From positions 620,001-684,000 of the forward strand of contig CAWINX010000003.1 of NCBI GenBank assembly GCA_963837585.1: 64,000 nt of DNA. Reading direction: 5' to 3'. Under the pieces are notes generated by a model. That model was not told where the DNA came from. It did no database searches and worked only from the letters and a program-made list of their open reading frames with translations. The stretch is from CAWINX01 sp963837585. Its GTDB lineage: Bacteria > Actinomycetota > Thermoleophilia > Solirubrobacterales > 70-9. Shown one piece after another: positions 44,429-52,929 of the stretch. The first letter of the stretch is position 1; the number at the start of each line of letters is the position of its first letter. A program made the position numbers and the translations under genes.

Positions 44429-46757
44429 GTGCGAATTGCCCTTGTCTCGCCATATTCCTGGACCTACCAGGGCGGCGTGAACCGGCACGTGGAGGCGCTC
44501 GCCGAGGAATTTCTCGGTCGCGATCATCACGTCCGCGTGCTCGCCCCCTTCGACCCGCCTGACCGGGTCAGCCGCGTCCTGCATCGCGCGACCGCCGAGC
44601 CGCGGCAGGTTCCCGACTACTTCATGCCGCTCGGTCGCACGATCGGGGTCGCCTCCAACGGCGCCATCTCCAACCTCTCGGCCTTTCCGGCCGGGGGCGT
44701 CGCCGCGATTCGGCGGGAGCTGCGCCAGGGCGACTACGACATCGTCCACATCCACGAGCCGGTAGTTCCCCTGGTCGGTTGGAACGCGGCGCTGGGGGCG
44801 AAGACCCCGGCCGTCGGCACCTTCCACGCCTACTCGACCAAAGCAGTCCCCAACTACATCGCCAGCGCCTTCGGCGCCCGGCGCGTCTTCAACCGCCTCT
44901 CGGCGCGGATCGCCGTCTCCGAGGCGGCCGCCTGGACCGGCCGGCGTTGGTTCGGCGGCCATTACGAGATCGTCCCCAACGGGGTCGACGTCGATGCCGC
45001 CCCGTCGAGCCCAAAGCCCGAAAGCGATGAGCTGCGGGTGCTGTTCGTCGGCCGTCCGGAGGAGCGCAAGGGCCTGCCGGTTCTGCTCAGCGCCTTCGGC
45101 GCCCTGGTCGAGCACGTGCCCTGTCGCCTCACCGTGATCGGAGCCGAGCGCGAGGACGTCGCCCGCTACCTCACCGACCCCGAGACGATGCGCTGGATCG
45201 ACGTCCATGGGCGGGTTTCCGGCGAGAGCCTCTGGCGGTCTCTGCACGAGGCCGACCTGCTCTGCGCCCCCTCGCTCTCGGGCGAGAGCTTCGGCATGGT
45301 CCTGACCGAGGCCTTCGCCGCCGGCACGCCCGTAATCGCCTCGGAGATCGCCGGCTACAGCGACGTCGTCACCGACGGGGTCGACGGGGTCCTGGTGCCT
45401 CCCGCCGACCCGCAACGCCTGGCCGAGGAGCTGCAGCGGGCCCATCACGAGCCCGAGCGCCTGCGGGCGATGGGAGAGGCCGCTCGCCGCAGCGCCCAGC
45501 GCTTTGCCTGGCCGCAGGTCGCAGACCGCGTGACCGAGGTCTACGAGCAGGCGATCGAGGCCCCCCAGCCCGCCAATTCCACCGAGCGGGCGGGCCGCTG
45601 GGTGGGCATCCTGGCCGCCGACGGCAAGCCTCACAACCCGCCGCAGCGACTCCCCTCGCTGGACCCGCCACTGGCTCGCAGCGGCAGTCGGAAGCGGCGG
45701 GTCGCCCGCCGCGCAGCGCTCGGCGTCGCCGGTGCGCTCGGCATCGGTTTGACCTTGCTCGCCGCCCAGAAGATCGGCGTCGACAACGTGGTCGCCAGCA
45801 TCGCCGGCTCCGACGCCACCTGGGTGCTGATCGCCTGCGCGCTGATGGCCCTCTCGCTCTTCTTCCGCGCCGCCTCCTGGTACTGGATCGTCCGCGCCGC
45901 CCTGCCCAACCGCCCAATCCGCCGCCGCGATGTCACCTCGGCGACGATGATCGGCGTGCTGATGTCGGCGACGCTGCCGGCCCGGCTCGGCGAGCCGGCC
46001 CGCGCGATGACCCTGGCGCGCCGCAGCGGCCGCATGCGGGAGACGTTCCCGGTCCTGCTCGGCACGCTCGTCTCCCAGGCGGTGCTCAACATCGTCGCCC
46101 TGATCCTGCTGGGCGTGATCATCGTTTCGACCACGCCGCTTTTCCACTCCGGCACCCAGAAGCTCTTCGCTCTTCAGCCTGGTGCCCCTGGTACTGCTCA
46201 TGGTTGTCCTCTTCGCGCCGATGTTGATGCGCCGCAACGGCAACGGCCGCCTGGCGAGGCTTGGGGCAATGCTGCACGGCGCGCTCGTTCAGGTCCGCGC
46301 CGGGCTGACGGTCTTCCGTGAGCCACGTCGCGGCATCGCCGCCTCGGCTGCCCAGCTGACCGCCTGGGCGATCCAGCTCTCCGCCTGCTGGGCGCTGCTG
46401 TTCGCGCTCGGGCTGGAGAATCAGGCGGGGATCGGGGCGGCCGCGGCGGTCCTTTTCGCCGTCAATGTCACCGCCGTCGTCCCGGCGACGCCGTCGAACA
46501 TCGGCGTCTTCCAGCTGGCGGTGATCAGCGTCCTTCACACCGGCTTCGGCATCGGCACCGCCGACGCGCTCGCCTACGGCGTCATCCTCCAGGCGGTGGA
46601 GATCGCAACCGCCGTCGCCCTCGGCCTGCCGGCGCTGGTCCGCGAGGGGCTCACCTGGAGCGACCTGCGGGTGCAGGCTCTCTCCACCGCGCCGGTCCGC
46701 CTCGAGCCGAAGCCGCGCGCCCGCCCGCGCACCGGCGCGGCGCGCGAGACGGCCTAG
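44429..46757 (+). CDS. GT4 glycosyltransferase fused to a flippase-like (LPG-synthase TM) domain, one frameshift
   Basis: First 380 residues: a GT-B glycosyltransferase like PimA (SPYSWTYQGGVNRHVEAL, HIHEPVVPL, VGRPEERKGLPVLL, PSLSGESFGMVLTEAFAAG with the Glu-x7-Glu). After a proline linker comes a domain of about seven helices like AglD/lysylphosphatidylglycerol-synthase TM (AATLPARLGEPAR-like TLPARLGEPARAM, VPATPSNIGVFQ). A single-base break near 46170 joins LFHSGTQKL to FSLVPLVLLM; the stop is 46757. GTG 44429. The two parts would add a sugar to a lipid and move it across the membrane. Acceptor unknown. Confidence 0.84.
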
Positions 46758-46759
46758 AT

Positions 46760-48083
46760 CTAGCCGACCGAGTCGGCGATCTCGACCAGCGCGGCGGCCA
46801 CCACGGGGTCGAACTGCGTGCCGGAGCAGGCCCTGCACCTCGGCGATCGCCGCCGCGGAGGGCATCGCTTCGCGGTAGGCGCGGGTGGTGGTCATCGCGC
46901 TGAAGGCATCGCAACAGGTGACGATGCGCGCCTCGATCGGGATCTGTTCGCCGGCCAGCCCGTCCGGGTAGCCACTGCCGTCGAAGTGCTCGTGCGAGGA
47001 GCGGACGATCTTGCCGACTTCGGCAAGCGCGCCGCCCACCCGGTTGAGCATCGTCTCGCCCTCGATCGTGTGGCGATGCATGATCTCCCACTCGGCGTCG
47101 TCGAGCGGGCCGGGCTTGTTGATGATCTCCTTCGGCACCGCGATCTTGCCGACGTCGTGAAGAAGCGCCGCGAACTCGACGTTGCGGCGCTGGTGCGCGT
47201 CGAGGCCGAGCTGGTCGGCGACGGCGAGCGAAAGCTGGACCACGCCGCGGCTGTGGCTGCCGGTGTAGGCGTCGTCGGCCTCGACCACATCGCCAAGCAG
47301 CATCGCCGTGCCCTGGTAGGCGCTGCTCAACTCAAGCGCCTGGTCGATCCGGGCCTTGCGCTCGCCGGAAAGGACGGCGAGGACCGCTGCGAGCGGCACG
47401 ACCAACAGGCAGATCGCCGGGCTGAGCTCGATTGCCGCGAACGCGACCAACAGGCCGATCGGCGCCAGGGCGCTGTCCAGCGCGTAGACCGGCTCCATCA
47501 GTTTGGCGAGGGTGCGGGGAGAGGTGCCGTCGACGAGACGGCCGCGAATTGCCGTCGCCGCGAAGTCGAAGGCGAACTGCGCCAGCAGCGCGGCCGCGTA
47601 GATCGGCCAGTTGGACCACTCGAAGACCTGGGCGCCGGCGGCGATCAGCACCGCGGCCGGGCCGATCGAGTGCCAGCAGTCGCCGAAGACGTGGAAGGCG
47701 CGATAGACGCTGGTCTGCCCGGTGGCGTAGTCGATCAGCCTGCCGAGGGCCCAGCTGACGCTGACCACCAGCGGCACGACCGGGGTCGGCAGCAGGAAGA
47801 GCATCGGCACGAAGACCAGCTCGGTTGGGACCGTGTAGCCGTCGGCGATGTCGAACTTCGCCCGGCAGGTGACGACGTAGGCGGCCATCAGGAGGGCCAG
47901 CTCTCCGAGGTCGAGGGAGCGGGGCGAGGAGAGGAACAGTGCCATTCCCAACGCCACCGCGAGGAAGGCGAATGCCGCGATTGCCTCAACTGAGCGCTCT
48001 CTCCCGTGGGCGCGCTCGCGGGCGCGGTCGCGGCCCAGCGCGAAGAGCCGCTCCAGTTCTGGTGTCTCCAAGACGCTCGCCAT
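46760..48083 (-). CDS. Membrane HD-GYP domain phosphohydrolase, one frameshift
   Basis: About 440 residues. An N-terminal region of around eight helices (FAFLAVALGMALFL to LLVVPLAAVLAVL) is followed by an HD-GYP domain: EADDAYTGSHSRGVV, LLHDVGKIAVPKEI, RSSHEHFDGSGYPDGLAGE and CCDAFSAMTTTRAYR. It should hydrolyse cyclic-di-GMP. After AIAEVQG a shift near 46825 leads to SGTQFDPVVAAALVEIADSVG, the usual end, and stop 46760. Start ATG 48083 (a longer frame to 48155 exists). It is divergent from the riboswitch-controlled gene. Confidence 0.87.
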
Positions 48084-48183
48084 AACTGCCGACCGAGTTC
48101 TCAGTCCGGTCCCGGCGCCTATCGGCAGTTCGTGCCCTCGCCAATAGCGCCGCAAGGGAAGATTCCACGGGGGACTCGTGCCT

Positions 48184-48205
48184 GGCTACCAACTAATCAG
48201 TAGCC
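48184..48205. promoter_or_regulatory. Short hairpin in the HD-GYP/secreted-protein intergenic region
   Basis: GGCTAC (48184-48189) and GTAGCC (48200-48205) enclose a 10-base AT-rich loop. It lies in the 319-base divergent gap and may be an operator. Apart from this, the riboswitch and the ribosome-binding site, no gene was found in the gap. Confidence 0.35.
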
Positions 48206-48269
48206 GTTTGATCGAAGTTTCTAAAGGTCGCGCTCGCGCAGTCGATGCCCGCCCCCTCACATAAGTCAG

Positions 48270-48361
48270 CTGAATAAGGGCAAACCTGTCGCGAGGTGGG
48301 GGCGCAAAGTCAGAGGTCTCACGGTTTTCCGCGAGATGGCTCAACTGCCAGCTTGGTTGTC
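48270..48361 (+). promoter_or_regulatory. Cyclic-di-GMP-I (GEMM-I) riboswitch aptamer
   Basis: The conserved GEMM core is present in order: AAGGGCAAACC (48276-48286), a stem closed by a GNRA-type GCGA loop, GGGGCGCAAAG (48299-48309), GGTCTCA (48315-48321) and GATGGCTCAACTGCCAGC (48335-48352). The GGCAAACC...GNRA...CGCAAAG order is diagnostic. Next is a hairpin, TTGTC/GACAA around CAGGC/GCCTG (48357-48388), that touches the AAGGAGG ribosome-binding site at 48387-48393, 9 bases before ATG 48403. The position suggests control of translation or early termination of the secreted-protein gene; direction of control is not known. Confidence 0.85.
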
Positions 48362-48402
48362 AAGACCAGGCTTCTTGGCCTGCGACAAGGAGGTTTACCC
48401 GC

Positions 48403-49032
48403 ATGAAGCTCAACCCGATTTCCTTTTTTCGCCGCTCCCGCGCAAAGTCCGCGGGCGCCACGGCAGTCGCGCTCCTCGCGCTTGCCGCCTTCGCCGGCTC
48501 GGCCCAGGCCTGTTCCTACTCCGGCGCCGAGCAGGTCTTCAAGCCCTGGGGCGATCAGCACTCCTACGTGCTCGCCCCCGACGGCGGCTTCGAGTCCGGA
48601 GGCGCCGGCTGGTCGCTGAACGGCGGCGCCAAGGCCGTCAACGGCAACGAGAGCTACAACGCTGGGCGGCGCCCGCGACGCACGCTCGCTGTCGCTGCCG
48701 GCCGGCAGCTCGGCGGTCAGCCCGTCGATCTGCATGGCGATCGACACGCCGGAGTTCAGGATGTTCGCCCGCAACACGGGCGATCCGTCCTCGCAGCTGC
48801 GGGTTGAGGCCACCTACAAGCTGCTGGGCCTGGTGCAGACGAAGGTGGTCAACAACGTCACGGCCGGCTCGAAGCTGGGCGCCGACCCAGCAGATGTCAA
48901 CAGTGCTGACCCTCTCGACGATCGTCGGCATCCTGATCCCGAGCTCGATTCAGGTTCGGATCACGCCGCTGGATCGACAAGGGCAACTGGCAGGTCGACG
49001 ACCTCTACATCGACCCCTTCGCTCGTCACTGA
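48403..49032 (+). pseudogene. Secreted protein under the riboswitch, multiply frameshifted
   Basis: Starts with a long signal peptide (basic FFRRSRAKSAG, hydrophobic core, AQA cleavage near residue 36), then CSYSGAEQVFKPWGDQ. After NGNESYN the frame shifts near 48663 to ARDARSLSLPAGSSAV and RNTGDPSSQLRVEATYKLLG. Another shift at about 48872-48880 leads to PTQQMSTVLTLSTIVG, and one near 48974 to GNWQVDDLYIDPFARH and TGA 49030-49032. The joined product has about 210 residues and looks like a beta-sandwich carbohydrate-binding-type domain. Probably surface-exposed; function unknown. Overlaps the metH end. Confidence 0.75.
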
Positions 49033-52000
49033 GCTGACGGACTGAGCACCTCGGGAGAGCTGTCGTCGGGGTCTGACTCCGGCGGCAGCTCACCTCCCCT
49101 GTCGGTGCCGGCGATCAGCTCGTCCGGCGCTTTCTCCTCGGGGATGAAGCCGGACTTCATCCCGAAATAGACCGCCTGGGGGTGGTGGGCGACGATCGCC
49201 ACCGTCGACTGCTCGGGCATCACCGCGTAGCCGTCGGAGAGGGTCATCCCGATCTCCTCGAGCCCGAGCAGGCGCCAGACCTTCTCGTGCTCGGACTGGT
49301 CCGGACAGGCGGGGTAGCCCCAGGAGTAGCGGCGTCCCTGGTCGAGGTCGATGCCGAGCTCGCGGCGCACGTCGGCGTGCAGCCACTCGGCCAGGCCCTC
49401 GGCCGACTGGACGCCGAGCCCGTGGACGTAGAGCTGCTCGGCGAACTCGCCCTCGCGCTCCAGCCGCTCGATCAGCTCGGTCACCTCCGGCCCGACCGTG
49501 ACGCCCTGCAGCGCGACCACGTCGCGCTCGCCGGACTCGAGCGGGCGGAAGAAGTCGGCCAGGCAGATGCGGTCGTGCTTGGGCTGGCGCGGGAAGACGA
49601 GCCGCTCCAGCTCCCGGTCGGGGTCCGCCGGGTCGAAGACGACCAGCTCGTTGCCGTCGGCGTTGCAGGGGAAGTAGCCGAGGCGAGCGCGCGGGTTCAG
49701 GTAGTCCTGCTCGCGCCACATCCGCTCCAGCCGCGGCGCGAAGCCCTCCTCCTCGTCGGTGCCCTCGACCAGGTCGCGCCAGGCATCGCCCTTGACGCCT
49801 TTGCCGCCCCAGTGCAGCTTGAAGAGGACGTGGCGGTCGAGGTAGGGGAAGACCTCGTCGAGGTCGACCGGGACCTCCCGCACCCCCCAGAAGGGCGGCG
49901 CGGGGATCGGCGTGTCGGTGCGCGCGGCGGAGCGCACGCTGTCGTCGGTGGTGGGCGGGGAGTCGTCGGGGACGACGACCTTCTCGCGAAGCTGCTTGGC
50001 CTCGGCGCGGATCCGCTCGACCAGCGCCTCGCGCGCCGCTTCGTCGACCAGCTCGTCCATCGTGTCGAGTCCCTGGAAGGCGTCCTTGCAGTAGAAGACG
50101 CCGGGCTCGTAGACCTCGTCGGAGTCCTTGCCGTGCGGGTAGAGGGTGCGGCGGCCGAAGTCGCGGTTGATCGCGGCGCCGCCGATCAGCACCGGGAAGC
50201 CGAGTCCCCGCTGGTGCAGCTCCTGCACGCAGATCGGCATCTGCTTTGAGGTGGAGACGAGCAGCGCCGAGAGGCCGATCGCGTCGGCGTCGTTTTCGAC
50301 CGCGGCCTCGATGATCGCGTCGACGGGGACCTGCTTGCCGAGGTCGATCACCGTGTAGCCGTTGTTGGTGAGGATCGTGTTGACCAGCGACTTGCCGATG
50401 TCGTGGACGTCGCCGAAGACGGTCGCGATCACGACCTTGCCCTTGGTGTGGCCCTCGATCCGGTCGAGGTAGTTCTCCAGGTGGGCGACGGCGCGCTTCA
50501 TCACCTCCGCCGACTGCAGGACGAAGGGCAGGATCAGCTCGCCGGCGCCGAATTTGTCGCCGACCTCCTTCATCGCCGGCAGCAGCACCTGGTTGAGGGT
50601 GGGGACGGCGCCGATCTTCTCGACCGAGCGGTCGATCCACTCCTCGACCCCCTCCTTGCGGCGGCGCAGGATGTGCCAGTGCAGCGCCTCCTCGGGCTCC
50701 ATGCCCTCGGTCGGGTCCTCCGCCTCCTCGGCCGCCTCCTCGCCCTTGCTCTCGAAGTGGGCGATGAAGCGCTCCAGCGCGTCGTCGCGACGGTTGAAGA
50801 CGAGGTCGTCGGTCAGCTCCCGCTCGTTGTCGGGGATCTCCCCGTAGGGGGTGATGTGGTTGGGATTGACCATCGCCAGGTCGAGGCCGGCCTCGACGCA
50901 GTGATGCAGGAAGACGGAGTTGAGGACCGCGCGGGCCGGGGGTGAGACGCCGAAGGAGACGTTGGAGACGCCGAGCGAGGTCTTGACGCCGGGGATCTCC
51001 GCCTTGATCCGGCGGATTCCCTCGATCGTCTCCACCGCGGAGGGCCTCCACTCCTCATCGCCGGTGGTAAGCGTGAAGGTGAGCGCGTCGAAGATCAGCG
51101 CCTCGGGGTCGAGCCCGTGCTCGTCGCAGGCGAGGTCGCGGAGTCGCTTGGCAATCTCGACCTTGCGCTCCGCCGTCTTCGCCATTCCGACCTCGTCGAT
51201 CGTCAGCGCGATCAAGCGCGGCGCCGTGGGCCTTGGCGAGCGGCACGACGACGTCGGCCTTGTCGCGACCCGCTTCGAGGTTGATCGAGTTGACGATCGC
51301 CCGCCCGGGGATCTGCTCCAGCGCGGCGCGGATCACCTCCGGCTCGGTCGAGTCGACCTGGATCGGCGCCGGCTGGGTCAGCGAGATCCGCTTCACCACC
51401 GCCGCCATCTGCTCGTCCTCGTCTTGGCGCTCGGTCAGCGCCACGCAGACGTCGAGCACGTGGGCGCCGCCGGTCACCTGGTCCTCGGCGACCTGGACGA
51501 GGCCGTCGTAGTCGTCGGCGAGCAGCAGCTCCTTCGCCTTGCGCGAGCCCTGCGAGTTGACCCGCTCGCCGACCAGGGTCGGGCGCGGCTCCTGCACGAG
51601 CGGGGTGGAGGTCATCATCGAGGAGACCTCGGTCGAGCCGGGCGCCGGTCGCGCCTCCGGGACTCGCCCGCCGACCCGCTCGCGGATCGCGGCGATGTGC
51701 TCGGGCGTCGTCCCGCAGCAGCCGCCGACGATGCCGACCCCGTAGCGCTCGACGAACTCGCCAAGCGTCGCGGCCAGCGGCTCGGGCTTCTCGGGGAAGA
51801 TCGTCTCGCCGTCGGGCCCCTGAAGGGGCAGGCCGGCGTTGGGAATGCAGTGGACGGGCAGCGGGCTGTTCTCGCCGAGGAAGCGGATCGCGTCGCGCAT
51901 GTCCTCGGGCCCGGTCGAGCAGTTGAGGCCGATCACGTCGACGTCGAGCGCGGTGAGGGTGGTCAGCACCGCCTGGATGTCGGTGCCGAGCAGCATCTTG

Positions 52001-52593
52001 CCGCCCTGGGGGAGGAGGGAGACGCTGGTCTGGATCGGCAGCGTTCGCCCGGTCTCCTTGAACGCCTCGCGGGCGCCGAAGATCGCCGCCTTCACCTCGA
52101 GGATGTCCTGGGCGGTCTCGATGATGATCAGGTCGGCGCCGCCCTCGACCAGGCCGAGAGCCTGCTCGGCGAAGACCTCGACCAGCTTGCCGAAGGTGAT
52201 GTCGCCCAGCGTCGGGTCGGTCGAAGCGGGCAGGAAGCCGGTCGGCCCGATCGAGCCGGCGACGAAGCTTTCCTCGCCCGCCGCCTGGCGGGCGATCTGC
52301 GCCGCCTTGGTGTTGATCTCCAGCGTGTGCTCGCCGAGGCCCCACTCGTCGAGCTTCAGCCGCGAGCCCTGGAAGGTGTCGGTCTCGACCACCTCGGCGC
52401 CGGCCTCGAGCATCGAGGCGTGGACGCCCTCGATCACGTCGGGGCGGTTGAGCACCAGCGCCTCGTGGCATTTGCCCGCCAGCCCGCCGTAATCGGCCTG
52501 GGTCAGGTCGAACTGCTCCAGGGTCGCGCCCATGCCGCCGTCGAAGACGACGATCCGCTCCCGCGTCGCGGCCAGGTAGTCACGCTCTGCCAT
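49026..52593 (-). CDS. metH: Cobalamin-dependent methionine synthase, one frameshift
   Basis: About 1188 codons, in two frames joined by removing one A near 51214 (AAG context on the plus strand). Domains in order: homocysteine-binding (DGGMGATLEQFDL; zinc cysteines in GLNCSTGP and VGGCCGTTPEH), folate-binding (GERVNSQGSRKAKELL, INSINLEAGRDKADVVV), cap and B12-binding (FGDVHDIGKSLV, the DxHxxG motif), and AdoMet-activation (RRYSWGYPACPDQSEH). It makes methionine from homocysteine and methyl-folate. ATG 52593 follows a SAM-I riboswitch. As given, the break would separate the folate domain. Confidence 0.93.
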
Positions 52594-52611
52594 TGGTTAA
52601 GCCTGTCACCT

Positions 52612-52706
52612 CCATCGACCCCGGCGTTAGCACCGCACCTCGATCCGGAGATCTCGGCTGGTTGCTGCGGCGTCCACGGGCCGGGCCCCTCGACCGCTCT
52701 TGATGG
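52612..52706 (-). promoter_or_regulatory. SAM-I (S-box) riboswitch
   Basis: On the minus strand the S-box core is complete: CCATCAAGAG at the start, GGTCGAGGG, GGCCC, GCAGCAACC, then GGTGC and GCTAAC, and GATGG pairing with the first CCATC as P1. The P1 3' strand overlaps a GGAGG that could serve as ribosome-binding site 15 bases before metH ATG. SAM binding would therefore be expected to reduce translation of metH. No long terminator stem with T-run is seen. Confidence 0.92.
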
Positions 52707-52713
52707 TCCGGGG

Positions 52714-52740
52714 AGGGTAGCGAACCGCGCCCGGCGTCAA
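52714..52740 (-). promoter_or_regulatory. metH promoter
   Basis: On the minus strand, TTGACG (52740-52735) and TACCCT (52719-52714), 15 bases apart. A start point 6-8 bases on falls at 52707-52708, exactly at the first base pair of the riboswitch P1. The spacing is short but the agreement supports the call. Confidence 0.5.
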
Positions 52741-52746
52741 TCCGCT

Positions 52747-52792
52747 CGGTGTAACGCGTTGGTGGCCTAAGGGCCCGCTACGCGTTACACCG
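52747..52792. repeat. GTGTAACGCGT palindrome, copy 3
   Basis: Arms CGGTGTAACGCGT (52747-52759) and ACGCGTTACACCG (52780-52792) with an inner GGCC/GGGCC stem. It lies just upstream of the metH promoter and downstream of the aldehyde dehydrogenase gene. Confidence 0.88.
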
Positions 52793-52812
52793 GCTTTCGA
52801 GTTGATTCACAC

Positions 52813-52883
52813 ACCCGGGTAACGCATTGGTGGCCTGGACGACCTACGCGTCACCGACGTATCGGCACCTACGCGTTACACCG
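52813..52883. repeat. Degenerate GTGTAACGCGT palindrome, copy 4
   Basis: A decayed left arm CGGGTAACGCATTGG, then two right-arm-like segments CCTACGCGTCACCG (52843-52856) and CCTACGCGTTACACCG (52868-52883). It appears to be a partly duplicated or decayed copy next to copy 3. The 336-base gap between metH and the aldehyde dehydrogenase is filled by these repeats, the promoter and the riboswitch. Confidence 0.65.
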
Positions 52884-52929
52884 ACCGTGTCTCGGCGGAG
52901 CAGGCCCCGGCCTGCCTCCTCGACGTCGA

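Noticed and set aside
44264..46243. A 659-codon minus-strand open frame
   Set aside because: Fully antisense to the GT4-flippase gene, whose motifs are clear.
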